Of a stretch of DNA of 55,771 nucleotides, positions 25,728 to 34,431 are shown piece by piece. The DNA lies in assembly GCA_964557565.1 (NCBI GenBank), contig CAZLAH010000003.1, positions 1 through 55,771 of the forward strand. Reading direction: 5' to 3'. This DNA comes from UBA5232 sp964557565. Its GTDB lineage: Bacteria; Patescibacteriota; Dojkabacteria; SC72. The notes beneath the pieces were generated by a model, which was not told the origin of the DNA, made no database searches, and saw nothing but the letters and a program-made list of their open reading frames with translations. The first letter of the stretch is position 1; the number at the start of each line of letters is the position of its first letter. Position numbers and translations under genes: made by a program.

Positions 25728-27997
25728 TTTAATCCTAATCTCTCAAACATATTACTAGAATCATTATTACTTACCCTTACCTCTTGTCCCTTGTATCTAG
25801 GTAATGTAAATATGAATTTACTACCCTTACCTACCTCACTCTCTACCCATATCTTACCTTTCATTAGGGTTACTAATCCAAATACAACAAACAAACCTAA
25901 TCCCGTACCACCAGGTCTTACTATCTCCATATCACCACCATCCTGTATATAGTTACCAACCCTATGGAACTTGTTTCCTAATTTAGATATCTCGTCTTGA
26001 GGGATACCATCTCCAGTATCAATAACTGAGACTTTTACATTCTCATTATCATACTCTGTTTGTATAGTGACACTACCCTGTTTAGTATATTTAATACCAT
26101 TACCCAAAAGATTATCAATTATCTCTATAGTTCTAACCTTGTCTGCATATACATTAGGTGTATCAGGTAATACTTGATTTACTAATATGATACCTTTATT
26201 TTGTGCTTCTAACTCATGTCCATGTAATACCATATCTATTTCATCTTTAATATTTACACTCTCATTACTAATCTCTATCCTATTTCCTTCTAATTTAGCA
26301 CTAGTAAGTAATGTATTAATTAGTTTAATTTCATTCTCAATACTATCTTTTATCCTATCTAAATACTTTTTAAAATCAGCTGGATTACTACCTATATATT
26401 TTTCTAAGAGACCTGCATTTAGTTTTACTATGGTAGCTGGTGTTCTTAGTTCATGTCCCATTATATCTATCATATCTCTTTCTTTTCTTCTTGCTTCTTG
26501 TAATTGTTCAACCTTTATCTGTAATTCTTTGGTTTGGTCGTCAACCTTTAGTTGGAGGGTTTGGTTGAAGGATTGTAATTCTAAATACAATGTTGACCTA
26601 ACTAAAGCCATATGGCAGTTTTGCATAACATTATCCAAGAAATCAATATCTCCAACAGTATATGAACTCCTATTTTGATTCTGTCCAACTAACACCATCC
26701 CCTCAAACTTACCTCTCTCTTTCAAAGAGAATATAACTTCGACATTATTCTCTTTCATGAACGAAAGGATAGCCTCTCTCTTTTGATCAATAATCAATTT
26801 GCTTGTTCGTTTGAAATTCTTCAACTCCGAAAAAACTAATATTCTATTACTATTAAGTTTCTTCCATACATCCATTATCTTAATTACTTCATCCATGTTA
26901 TCTAAGCCATCTTCACTTTTGCCTTCTTTTGCAATGACATTGTTTTGAGAGTCAAAAAGTATCACCGAAACAAAGCTCGGTTTGAAAGAAGCATTTATGA
27001 GATCCAATAGATTTGTGATTATAGTATGAACATCTAATGTATCAGAATTTTTTGTAATGAAAGATCTAAGACTCTTTACAGGGTTATATTTAACATAGAT
27101 AAAATTCTCAGAAAGAAAATCTTCCGTTTTCTTAAATATACGATCCAAAATAACTGTTAACAGAAAAGCAATAATTGCTAACTTAAGTATTCCTTCAAGA
27201 GAAAATGATATTTCCCATCTAGGCTCAACCACATATATTACAACCAAGAGACCTATCAAAACGAAAACAGCTTTTGATATTGTAGAGATGACCGAACCGA
27301 ATACAACACGAAGGTCTAAGAATCTCGTAGTAAGTATAGAGTAACCGACTATCATGGTCCAAACGGCATTACCTATCGTACTAAATTTGTAGAAATCTGT
27401 TATACCAAATACTAAAGGAAGGAAAAAGTCAAAAAACAACACAGGGATAAGCATAATGACTCCTCCTGTTACATAAAACTGAACCTGTCTTTTTTCAATC
27501 CCAGATAAAACACCTACCTGCTTTATATAATATCCTACTACATATATACCTGTTAAGAATTCAGGTAATCCATAAAACAGATACAATGGTCCCATCAACG
27601 CAAAACTATTGTATTGCAAATGTACATTGTATGAGGATACTACAATTGAATCTGTACCCCAAAGGATAAGGACCATAACAAGCATATAAATTGCAATGAT
27701 CCAAAAGAAAGTTTTAAACTTTGAAGTCAATTCTTGAGGATAAACCCTTGCAAAAAGTATGAGACCAAGTGTCATACAATATGCCATAGTATAAACAATC
27801 TTTAACCAGGTAGTAGAATCAAAGAACAATGGATTTGAATAGAAAAATATTGAGAGAGACCAGAAACCTAGAAAAAGGACAGATACAAAATAGTACCTTT
27901 TTACTCTACTTTGGAGGTCTGAAAAAAATACAAATAGACCCATGGCTATCTGCACTATTCCAGAGAATAAATTTATAAAACCTATTAAGTCTGTCAT
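25721..27997 (-). CDS. Sensor histidine kinase with 7TM N-terminus and GAF domain
   Basis: A 758-residue kinase. Residues 5-285 contain about eight membrane helices resembling the histidine-kinase N-terminal 7TM region, plus one more (MIVGYS..., SKAVFVLIGLLVVIYVV). Residues 310-470 fit a GAF-like domain; 475-510 is a coiled coil (QTLQLKVDDQTKELQIKVEQLQ). HisKA has phospho-acceptor His515 in MGHELRTPATIV. HATPase motifs: NLLGNGIKYT (629-638), DTGDGIPQDE (660-669) and GGTGLGLFV. Complete and probably active. No response regulator is adjacent, so it is an orphan kinase in this window. It lies 6 bp after a methyltransferase gene on the same transcript. Confidence 0.92.
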   Translation of the reverse strand: MTDLIGFINLFSGIVQIAMGLFVFFSDLQSRVKRYYFVSVLFLGFWSLSIFFYSNPLFFDSTTWLKIVYTMAYCMTLGLILFARVYPQELTSKFKTFFWIIAIYMLVMVLILWGTDSIVVSSYNVHLQYNSFALMGPLYLFYGLPEFLTGIYVVGYYIKQVGVLSGIEKRQVQFYVTGGVIMLIPVLFFDFFLPLVFGITDFYKFSTIGNAVWTMIVGYSILTTRFLDLRVVFGSVISTISKAVFVLIGLLVVIYVVEPRWEISFSLEGILKLAIIAFLLTVILDRIFKKTEDFLSENFIYVKYNPVKSLRSFITKNSDTLDVHTIITNLLDLINASFKPSFVSVILFDSQNNVIAKEGKSEDGLDNMDEVIKIMDVWKKLNSNRILVFSELKNFKRTSKLIIDQKREAILSFMKENNVEVIFSLKERGKFEGMVLVGQNQNRSSYTVGDIDFLDNVMQNCHMALVRSTLYLELQSFNQTLQLKVDDQTKELQIKVEQLQEARRKERDMIDIMGHELRTPATIVKLNAGLLEKYIGSNPADFKKYLDRIKDSIENEIKLINTLLTSAKLEGNRIEISNESVNIKDEIDMVLHGHELEAQNKGIILVNQVLPDTPNVYADKVRTIEIIDNLLGNGIKYTKQGSVTIQTEYDNENVKVSVIDTGDGIPQDEISKLGNKFHRVGNYIQDGGDMEIVRPGGTGLGLFVVFGLVTLMKGKIWVESEVGKGSKFIFTLPRYKGQEVRVSNNDSSNMFERLGLKR

Positions 27998-28003
27998 ACA
28001 ACA

Positions 28004-29314
28004 CTACTTTTTAAGTACAAATGCACAATTTGTGATATACAAAGGACACTCAGGAGCACCTGGAATTGCTTTCCAATTATTAAGCTCTTCTTTTTCAACC
28101 AATCTATTCACTAAGTAAGATGGGTAAACATCTTCTCTGTACTCCTCAATTACATCTGTAGTTATCCTTATGGATTTGAGCATTTGTACAATGTATTTAA
28201 ATTTGAATTTTGAAAGCAAGAAATGATTCCAATTGTAAAATAACATTGATTCTTTGTTGTTCACTTTAGTCAATTTCTTTACTTCTTGAGCTGGAAAATA
28301 CTGTGAGTTACTGATTAAACTCTTTCCATAGACATATTCATCCATATTCTCTGCTAATTTTGGATTTATAGAACAAAGAACAAGATGAAGAGTGTCTAGT
28401 TTAACTGTATACAATGGATCCAGTGAATCTGCTACAAATACTGCATTATCTTTACCTTTTTGTTTCAATATTGATAATAGATCTCCATATTCTGCTTCTG
28501 AGAGATATGCTGTACCATGACTTGAGAAAAATCCATCGAAATAGTTATCTGGTTGTTTTTTCGAGAATTCAATGAAATCATCCAACAACAATGTTACTTT
28601 CCCTTCTTTGTTTGGAATCTTTTCTACATTCCCATCTTTTATTTCGGTTTGCCAAGGTATTTGGTAATAATCTAAAGAATTTTGTGTAGCTACTACAGAA
28701 TGAGGAGAAATATCTACACTGTACACCTCTATGTTTTTGTCTGGGAATTTCTTCTCCAACTGGTTTTTAAGCATAAGTGTAGACCAGCCTGATCCAGGAC
28801 CATACTCTACAACTCTCACAGTATCTCCTTCTGGTTGAATATTTTCCGCAAGAAAATTGATATTGTTTAGAGCAGTTTTTAATGAAGTTGGATTTAATCC
28901 TTTACCAAACATTCTAATAATTTCATATTCATCCCATCTATCTATTTGAGCTACTCCTACTGCATTTTTTGCCAATTCTTCAAAATACTCCCTACACTTT
29001 TGAATAAACAAATCCCTATGTTCAACATTAACCAAAGGTATATCTGGAGCTATCTTAGCATATGCTTCCTCCAGTTCAGAATCTCTTCTACTGACCCAGT
29101 ACTGTTGTTTCTCAATTCGACTACTTACTCTTTCCACTGTTTGTGGTATTTGTATTTGTTGAGGAGGCATGTATGACACCTCTTCTTCAACTTCCTCTGA
29201 TTGGTTTAAGGATTGTTCAGCTTCTGCTTCGGGTTTTACTGGTAAGGTCTCCAACCTTATTTCTCCTATCTCTGAAAGTGTTTCTTGCTCCTGTATATCT
29301 AGTTCTTTTTCCAT
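28004..29314 (-). CDS. SAM-dependent methyltransferase with long N-terminal extension
   Basis: A 436-residue protein. Residues 1-60 are acidic and low-complexity (KELDIQEQETLSEIGEIRLE..., EEVEEEVSYMPPQQ). The class I methyltransferase core starts at VRVVEYGPGSGWSTLMLK (about 165-182), with VYSVDISPHSVVATQ as motif II and VTLLLDDFIEFSKKQPDNYFDGFFSSHG as motif IV. The C-terminal 150 residues include YGKSLISNSQYFPAQEV and a Cys-containing APECPLYITNCAFVL ending. Target unknown. It is followed by the histidine kinase. A -10 like box TATAAC (29323-29328) ends 8 nt before the ATG. Confidence 0.72.
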   Translation of the reverse strand: MEKELDIQEQETLSEIGEIRLETLPVKPEAEAEQSLNQSEEVEEEVSYMPPQQIQIPQTVERVSSRIEKQQYWVSRRDSELEEAYAKIAPDIPLVNVEHRDLFIQKCREYFEELAKNAVGVAQIDRWDEYEIIRMFGKGLNPTSLKTALNNINFLAENIQPEGDTVRVVEYGPGSGWSTLMLKNQLEKKFPDKNIEVYSVDISPHSVVATQNSLDYYQIPWQTEIKDGNVEKIPNKEGKVTLLLDDFIEFSKKQPDNYFDGFFSSHGTAYLSEAEYGDLLSILKQKGKDNAVFVADSLDPLYTVKLDTLHLVLCSINPKLAENMDEYVYGKSLISNSQYFPAQEVKKLTKVNNKESMLFYNWNHFLLSKFKFKYIVQMLKSIRITTDVIEEYREDVYPSYLVNRLVEKEELNNWKAIPGAPECPLYITNCAFVLKK

Positions 29315-29384
29315 TCTTGAAAGTTATATTTTATCTACTTTCCCATTATATCCACCCTTACCAAAGAAATCCATCTTTTTAATA

Positions 29385-30101
29385 TTATTTCAATATTTGC
29401 TTAGTATATATTACAAATCTCTGTACAAAATGTGATACAGCAAGAGTACCCATAACCAAAGATAACTCTACATGCCAATACAAAAATTCAAAATCAATAT
29501 CATAAAAAGAAGGTATCTGCATCCTAAGAATCATAAAGACACCAAAACCAAAAGATGGGATTAATAGTGTAAGAAAAAGAATGGTATTAAAGAAGCCATT
29601 GAATCTAAGAATAGAGATACCTAAGAAGTTTTTACTTCTTACAAAGAAATATACCAACCAATACAAAAGCAAAGATACAAGTACAGGCACAAGAAGATTA
29701 TACTCACTTGGTTTATTCGAAGTATCTACTATTACATCCTTCTGTGCTACTACAGTTGCAACATTTTCATTTTGGGTGTCACTAGATTCAATTACAACAT
29801 CATCAATACTACCAATCATATAACTCTCTAACAGTGCGTAGGAAGAATTCTTGTGATCTATACCCTCCCCATCCTTGTCTTTGAAATCCTCTGTCATATC
29901 TTCACCACACCACCCCCTTATATCCAAATACCTATCATGTTGAGCTATGTATTTTGTAATATCATATACATTATCATCAAATACTACCCAACAATCAGAA
30001 TTGCTATTGTGATCTGATACTTCTTCCAATGTATATGCAAAAACACTTTTAGGAAAAAGCAGAAAGAAGGAAACTAACAAAAAAGTAAAAATGGATTTCA
30101 T
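29385..30101 (-). CDS. Secreted cytochrome-b5-like protein with C-terminal membrane helices
   Basis: Residues 1-22 form a signal peptide ending SVFA. Residues 23-100 match a cytochrome b5-like haem/steroid domain: YTLEEVSDHNSNSDCWVVFDDNVYDITKYIAQHDRYLDIRGWCGEDMT, then DHKNSSYALLESYMIGSI. The usual first ligand motif HPGG is replaced by HDRY, but His55 remains, and His83 sits where the second axial ligand is expected. A linker (100-130) and three hydrophobic helices (about 133-150, 165-187, 200-222) follow. It may be a membrane-tethered extracytoplasmic electron carrier. No haem synthesis genes are in the window. Confidence 0.78.
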   Translation of the reverse strand: MKSIFTFLLVSFFLLFPKSVFAYTLEEVSDHNSNSDCWVVFDDNVYDITKYIAQHDRYLDIRGWCGEDMTEDFKDKDGEGIDHKNSSYALLESYMIGSIDDVVIESSDTQNENVATVVAQKDVIVDTSNKPSEYNLLVPVLVSLLLYWLVYFFVRSKNFLGISILRFNGFFNTILFLTLLIPSFGFGVFMILRMQIPSFYDIDFEFLYWHVELSLVMGTLAVSHFVQRFVIYTKQILK

Positions 30102-30177
30102 TGAGCTATATGCTTGAAATTAACTTCACAAACTGTAATATATTAAATGAATATATAATTTCAATATATCAAATAAT

Positions 30178-30741
30178 ATGACCAAAGTCTTAGGTATACT
30201 ACTAGCAGTAGTAGTAATTTTAGGTGGTGGTGGATATTTGCTTGCAACAAGAGCAAATGCATCTACTCCTGCAGATCCTCTTTTTACATTAGATACTTTC
30301 TTTGAAGATGCTCAGAGATTAGTTACCTTAGATGATGTAGCTAAAACAGAGCTAGAACAAGAAATTTTAGAAGAGAGACAAGAAGAAGTTGAAGTTATGC
30401 TTGAGAGCGAAGATGTCTCAGAGGAAGAGATAGGGGAGGCAGTAGATTGTATGAACGAACAAAGAATAAAGACATATGAGAGACTAGGAGAAGTACAAGA
30501 GAAGATGGAGCAAAAAGGAAATACTGAGGCTGTTCAAAATTTGGAGAAAGTACAAAATCAATATATGGAAAATTTACAAAAGCAGTTAGAAACAGCTACA
30601 AAGGTTCAAAACAAATTTAACGGCGCAGCTGAAGAAGTAAAAGAAGAAATACAAATGAGTATACAACAAGGAAGTGATACTACTCAAAATAATAGTGATA
30701 CAGAGAAAGGTAATTCTTCAAGTACAAAAGGCAACAACTAG
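30178..30741 (+). CDS. DUF5667-type exported protein
   Basis: A 187-residue protein. Residues 4-27 form a signal anchor (VLGILLAVVVILGGGGYLLA). STPADPLFTLDTFFEDAQRLVTLDDVAKTELEQEILEERQEEVEVMLE is the DUF5667 signature (ADPLY-x-LK..., then a run of charged helices). Residues 90-160 are a long Glu/Lys/Gln helical region that should be coiled coil, and the tail is a Ser/Thr/Asn/Gln low-complexity segment. DUF5667 proteins are common in CPR and Actinobacteria; function is unknown. The gene is monocistronic with its own terminator. Confidence 0.82.
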   Translation: MTKVLGILLAVVVILGGGGYLLATRANASTPADPLFTLDTFFEDAQRLVTLDDVAKTELEQEILEERQEEVEVMLESEDVSEEEIGEAVDCMNEQRIKTYERLGEVQEKMEQKGNTEAVQNLEKVQNQYMENLQKQLETATKVQNKFNGAAEEVKEEIQMSIQQGSDTTQNNSDTEKGNSSSTKGNN

Positions 30742-30756
30742 AATCAGAAAGAGTTT

Positions 30757-30790
30757 AAAGGCACACAGGATATACATTCTGTGTGTCTTT
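30757..30790 (+). terminator. Rho-independent terminator of the DUF5667 gene
   Basis: AAAGGCACACAGGA (30757-30770) pairs with TTCTGTGTGTCTTT (30777-30790) over 14 positions including two G-T pairs, with loop TATACA, followed by TTATTTAATT. It lies 15 bp after the stop. Confidence 0.88.
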
Positions 30791-30895
30791 TTATTTAATT
30801 AACAACATAACTAGAGGAATAACAAAAAGAAGACCATATACAACATAATAGATAGCTTTCTCTTGACCTTCTAGCTTGTTTTTGTTGTCATCCAT
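30791..30895 (-). CDS. Small single-span membrane protein (34 residues)
   Basis: On the minus strand an ATG at 30895 opens 34 codons ending in TAA at 30791. The product begins MDDNKNKLEGQEKAIYY and continues with one hydrophobic helix (VVYGLLFVIPLVMLLIK). The charged N-terminus and single helix have the look of a real small membrane protein, but there is no Shine-Dalgarno and the stop abuts the DUF5667 terminator. It fills an otherwise empty 220-bp stretch. Low to moderate confidence. Confidence 0.4.
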   Translation of the reverse strand: MDDNKNKLEGQEKAIYYVVYGLLFVIPLVMLLIK

Positions 30896-30964
30896 AAATA
30901 CAATTTCTTAATCTAAAGTGAGCAAGAAGATATTTTACAGAAAATTTTTATCTTGTCAAAATTA

Positions 30965-31357
30965 TTACTTAATTCCATTATTTAACTCTAAAAACAATTT
31001 GCGAAAACGTATAGGATCATATCTTAAAGTTATAAGGATTTCTTTAAGAGAACAAGCTACTACAGGAATATCATCTGTTTCTGAAAGTGCTAATTCAGCA
31101 GATCTCATTTCTCTTAATCTTGATGCTAAATCCTCTACGTCTTTATATACAAGATCTTCACAAACAAGAATTACATACAGAAAACTTTCTAATTCTGGGT
31201 ATTTCTCACGGAAGCCTTTGTTATTCCATTCTTCATTATTGTACCAAGACAATATACAATCATTAACTAACTTAGCATCCTCCATACACATAGGTTGTGG
31301 CTCTGGAAATTCCCAATATCCACTTTTCTCCTTGTTCAATTCAATAATATTTTCCAT
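30965..31357 (-). CDS. Hypothetical protein, 130 residues
   Basis: I place the start at ATG 31357 (MENIIELNKEKSGYWEFPEP); an upstream ATG at 31423 would run through the tRNA-Pro gene. The product is a soluble, helical protein with CMEDAKLVNDCILSWYNNEEW, KYPELESFLYVILVCEDL and YDPIRFRKLFLELNNGIK. No signal peptide, no metal-binding or catalytic motif that I recognise. It lies just downstream of tRNA-Pro on the same strand, so the two may share a transcript. Confidence 0.6.
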   Translation of the reverse strand: MENIIELNKEKSGYWEFPEPQPMCMEDAKLVNDCILSWYNNEEWNNKGFREKYPELESFLYVILVCEDLVYKDVEDLASRLREMRSAELALSETDDIPVVACSLKEILITLRYDPIRFRKLFLELNNGIK

Positions 31358-31381
31358 ACCGAAATAATAATAAATTAAATA

Positions 31382-31455
31382 TCGGGATGACACGACTTGA
31401 ACGTGCGACCTCTTGCACCCCATGCAAGCGTTCTAGCCATCTGAACTACACCCCG
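31382..31455 (-). tRNA. tRNA-Pro (GGG anticodon)
   Basis: The acceptor stem CGGGGTG pairs with CATCCCG; D arm GTTC...GAAC; anticodon stem CTTGC/GCAAG with loop ATGGGGT gives anticodon GGG, reading CCC/CCU. The T arm has loop TTCAAGT. The 3' CCA is not encoded (sequence after the discriminator A is TATTT), so a CCA-adding enzyme is needed. Confidence 0.92.
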
Positions 31456-31459
31456 TAGT

Positions 31460-32041
31460 TTAAAGACCTATCTCACCACTAATATCATTCATACTTTTTA
31501 ATGACATTTTCACAAACTCCTCTACAGACAAACCTATTTCCTCTATCTCATAAATAACCTCTCGCCTTATAGATTTTGCGAAATCTTTCTTTTTAAACTT
31601 CTTCATTACACTCTCTACGTTAACACTTGCAATCTTCTTGTCTGGTTGCACTAACGCACAAGCAACTAAGAAACCAGATATCGTTTCTGCTGCAGCGAGA
31701 GCTATATCTAACTTAGATTCCCTCTTTTGCGTAATCGCAGGATGCTCCTCATAGTGAGCCTTGATTGCATGGTACATTTCTTCCGGGATGTCCTCACCTA
31801 CTTTTAGATTCTCTTTCTCTAAAAGGATATCAAACTCTACTACGTGTCTTTGTGCATCTTTGTTTACATAATCAAAATCTAAATCATGAAGTAATCCTGA
31901 AAGGCCCCACAACTCTTCATCCTCTCCAAAATATTTAGCTAATTCTCTCATGATTGCTTCACTTTCCCTCATATGCATCTTAAGCCATGGTGTAGTTATA
32001 TATTTATCTAATACTTCTATCGCTTTTTCTCTAGTTATCAT
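31460..32041 (-). CDS. HD-domain phosphohydrolase
   Basis: A 193-residue HD-superfamily protein. LKMHMRESEAIMREL gives the first metal His (H23), GLSGLLHDLDFDYV gives His52-Asp53, and EEMYHAIKAHYEEHP follows in the position of the third His pair. LDIALAAAETISGFLVACALVQPDKKI is the terminal helix with Asp ligand. This is the arrangement of small HDIG hydrolases that act on nucleotides or phosphorylated metabolites; substrate unknown. It overlaps the upstream HAD gene by 11 bp, so the pair is probably translationally coupled. Confidence 0.83.
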   Translation of the reverse strand: MITREKAIEVLDKYITTPWLKMHMRESEAIMRELAKYFGEDEELWGLSGLLHDLDFDYVNKDAQRHVVEFDILLEKENLKVGEDIPEEMYHAIKAHYEEHPAITQKRESKLDIALAAAETISGFLVACALVQPDKKIASVNVESVMKKFKKKDFAKSIRREVIYEIEEIGLSVEEFVKMSLKSMNDISGEIGL

Positions 32042-32435
32042 TTAAAAGATTGCTTAATTTAATTCTTAGCTCTTCATTGTTAGTAAAAACTATTCCCATT
32101 ATACCAAACGTCTTAGCAGCAGCTATATTTCTCTCCTTATCATCAATCATTACTATTTCTGTTGGATCACACCCTAATAGCTGCAGGAGACATTCAAATG
32201 CTTTCTCGTTTGGTTTTGGGAAATCAACACAACTAACAGAATTATCAAAAAAGTTAATAAAGGGATTAACTTCATCAATTCTGTGAAGATGATCCAGATC
32301 GGTATTGGTAAAAATATGCAATTTATACCCATCCTTTTTCAGGGAGGAAACAACAGTTAGAATATCATTGTTGAGTGTTCCTGTTTTAGAATCAAATATA
32401 ACTCCATAAAAATCAAAAACAATATTCTTAAACAT
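32031..32435 (-). CDS. HAD-superfamily hydrolase, atypical motif I
   Basis: A 134-residue HAD protein, shorter than usual, with almost no cap. Motif I is IVFDFYGVIFDS: nucleophile Asp8 is present, but the residue two later is Tyr instead of Asp, as in DFYGV/DFGGV-type HADs. Motif II is HIFTNTDLDHL, the motif III Lys is in VDFPKPNEKAF, and motif IV is VMIDDKERNIAAA. Loss of the general-acid Asp makes phosphatase activity uncertain. It is coupled by overlap to an HD phosphohydrolase gene. Confidence 0.78.
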   Translation of the reverse strand: MFKNIVFDFYGVIFDSKTGTLNNDILTVVSSLKKDGYKLHIFTNTDLDHLHRIDEVNPFINFFDNSVSCVDFPKPNEKAFECLLQLLGCDPTEIVMIDDKERNIAAAKTFGIMGIVFTNNEELRIKLSNLLNDN

Positions 32436-32487
32436 CCCCTAGTATATTAAAAATATTCGATTTATACCATATAGTGATTTAAAGAGA

Positions 32488-32516
32488 TTGTTTTCTTGAA
32501 AACCTTGAGCTATATT
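32488..32516 (+). promoter_or_regulatory. Sigma70-type promoter, predicted leaderless start
   Basis: TTGTTT (32488-32493) and TATATT (32511-32516) are 17 bp apart. The -10 ends 6 nt before ATG 32523, placing the transcript start at the start codon. This favours ATG 32523 over the ATG at 32496 for the DUF3048 gene. Confidence 0.55.
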
Positions 32517-32522
32517 TTAACT

Positions 32523-33836
32523 ATGGCTAAGACATTCAACATGAAAGATAGTGCACAGGAGGTGGAGGTTGTAGAGAAGAATCCTGTTGTAGAGGAGAGA
32601 GTCGAAGAGAAGAAGGAGGAGGTAAAGGAAGTACCAAAGAAGGAAGAGAAATCTGTAGCTGTTGTAGATTCTACAAAAAAGAGGTTTGATTGGAAGGTTT
32701 TGATCTTCCCAGTTGTAGCTTTTCTTTCTGTTTGCGGTATTGGTTTGTTTTACTATTTCGGTATTTACAAAGCTCAACCTATTTCTCCTTCAGATATTAT
32801 CTCTTTTAATCCTAACTATATTTCTTCTCTCTCCCCTAAGGTTTCTTTCAAGAATTCGTTGAATATGCTTTCGAAACCAGGGGAGCCAAAGACAGAGGTT
32901 AGTCCTTTAAATGGACTATTGTTTACAAAAAAAGAGATGGATGAGTTGAAGAAAAGGAGACCTGTTGCTGTAATGATAAATAATCATTCGGCAGCAAGGC
33001 CTCTTTCTGGATTGAATAGCGCAGATATTGTTATCGAAGCAAATGCAGAGGGTGGTATAACTAGGCATTTAGCAATCTTTTGGAGTGAGTCACCAAAGAA
33101 AGTAGGCCCAATCAGGAGTTTAAGGCAGTACTATCTTGAATGGCTGAGTGCGTTTGATCCAATTTTAATTCATGATGGCTGTGCAGATACTGATAATCCT
33201 AGAACAAATGCTTGTGGAAACACATATACATATGGGACAAAAGATATTGCAACATTTGGAGCATGGAGAGTATTCACAGATGGTCGAGTTTCTCCACATA
33301 ATGAATATACCTCAATTACAAATGCTTGGGAGTATGCAGAAAAGATTGATTGGGATGGTTTTCCTTCTTCCATTCAGGCTTTGTCGTTCAAGAGGGATGC
33401 AAATATTGAAGAGAGAGGTAAAAAGACAGTAATTAAAACAGTCTTCCATGAGAGATTAAATAATGGTGGTTTGTATGATGCTATATGGACGTATGATTCT
33501 GCAACAAATAGCTATTTCAGAAAGATAGGTGGACAAGCAGATATGGATCTAGAAAGTAATACTCAAATATCTGCAAAGAATGTAATAATTCAAGAAGTGA
33601 ATATGAAACTAGCTGGTGACAACAAAGGAAGAATTATAATTGACACTATAGGAGAAGGCGACGCCGTAATACTGCAGGATGGGAAGATAATTAATGGAAA
33701 ATGGAAGAAAACTTCAAGGACCGATAGAACGAAATATTATGATAGTACCGGTAAATCAATACAATTTAATAGAGGTCGTATTTGGATTGCAATGATTCCC
33801 CATCCAGATGGTAAATTTGATATAATTGAGCAATAA
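32523..33836 (+). CDS. DUF3048 domain membrane-anchored protein (YerB-like)
   Basis: From ATG 32523 the product has 437 residues: a charged cytoplasmic segment rich in Glu, Val and Lys, one membrane helix (KVLIFPVVAFLSVCGIGLFYYF), then the extracytoplasmic DUF3048 domain. Signature stretches are KRRPVAVMINNHSAARPLSGLNSADIVIEANAEGGITRHLAIFW, KVGPIRSLRQYYLEWL, ILIHDGCADTD and DGRVSPHNEYTS. The C-terminal DUF3048_C domain ends at GRIWIAMIPHPDG. Family function is not established (Bacillus YerB is a lipoprotein). I chose the start because of the promoter spacing. Confidence 0.85.
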   Translation: MAKTFNMKDSAQEVEVVEKNPVVEERVEEKKEEVKEVPKKEEKSVAVVDSTKKRFDWKVLIFPVVAFLSVCGIGLFYYFGIYKAQPISPSDIISFNPNYISSLSPKVSFKNSLNMLSKPGEPKTEVSPLNGLLFTKKEMDELKKRRPVAVMINNHSAARPLSGLNSADIVIEANAEGGITRHLAIFWSESPKKVGPIRSLRQYYLEWLSAFDPILIHDGCADTDNPRTNACGNTYTYGTKDIATFGAWRVFTDGRVSPHNEYTSITNAWEYAEKIDWDGFPSSIQALSFKRDANIEERGKKTVIKTVFHERLNNGGLYDAIWTYDSATNSYFRKIGGQADMDLESNTQISAKNVIIQEVNMKLAGDNKGRIIIDTIGEGDAVILQDGKIINGKWKKTSRTDRTKYYDSTGKSIQFNRGRIWIAMIPHPDGKFDIIEQ

Positions 33837-33857
33837 TATTAAGCAGGTTGGGGAACT

Positions 33858-34430
33858 ATGCTAAAAAAACTTTTCATTTCAAAAGTGAGGATCCGAATAC
33901 TTGAGCAGTATATGCTTGATCTTAATACTTCTTTTCATGTCAGAGGTCTCGTAAGACTATTAGATGAAGAGATTAATGCTGTAAGAAGAGAATTATTGAA
34001 TTTACAAGACGCAGGTATATTGAAATCTCAAAAAGATGGTAACAAGTTAGTATACAAGATAGATAAAAAATGCCCTATTCTCTTAGAATTAAGATCTATG
34101 TTTTTTAAGGAGTCGGAAGTTGGAACAAAGATAATGGACGTTATTACTTCTTTGGAGGGTGTATCTTTAGTAGTTCTAACTGAGAGTTTCCTAAAAAAGA
34201 AATATGAGAATAGTACAGATGTTGATTTTCTCTTCATTGGCAATATGAAAGTGAGAGATCTAACTACAGGTATGAGTTCCATCGAAAAAGAACTCGGAAG
34301 AGATATTCGATTTAGCGCGATAACAAAGGAAGATTTCAACTTCGCCAGAAAGAAGCAGGAGCCCTTCTTGATGAATATCATAGAAAAGGATAAGATAATC
34401 ATGTTTGGACAATTATCTGATCTACTCTAG
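33858..34430 (+). CDS. Winged-helix regulator with nucleotidyltransferase-like domain
   Basis: A 190-residue protein. Residues 1-75 form an ArsR-like winged helix (VRIRILEQYMLDLNTSFHVRGLVRLLDEEINAVRRELLNLQDAGILKS). Residues 90-180 look like a minimal nucleotidyltransferase-like fold: VSLVVLTESFLKKKYENSTDVDFLFIGN, where TDVDFLFIG has the D-x-D pattern of the MNT family. Such fusions occur in CPR and archaea; whether the second domain is active is unknown. It is cotranscribed with DUF3048 (21 bp upstream) and a SecD-like gene. Confidence 0.72.
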   Translation: MLKKLFISKVRIRILEQYMLDLNTSFHVRGLVRLLDEEINAVRRELLNLQDAGILKSQKDGNKLVYKIDKKCPILLELRSMFFKESEVGTKIMDVITSLEGVSLVVLTESFLKKKYENSTDVDFLFIGNMKVRDLTTGMSSIEKELGRDIRFSAITKEDFNFARKKQEPFLMNIIEKDKIIMFGQLSDLL

Positions 34431-34431
34431 A

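Noticed and set aside
30918..31367. Rightward 149-codon frame overlapping the hypothetical gene at 30965-31357
   Set aside because: Its Ser/Leu/Tyr-rich product has no recognisable feature, while the opposite strand gives a plausible soluble helical protein next to tRNA-Pro.
31358..31423. Extending the 130-residue protein to an ATG at 31423
   Set aside because: This would translate across most of the tRNA-Pro gene; ATG 31357 avoids it.
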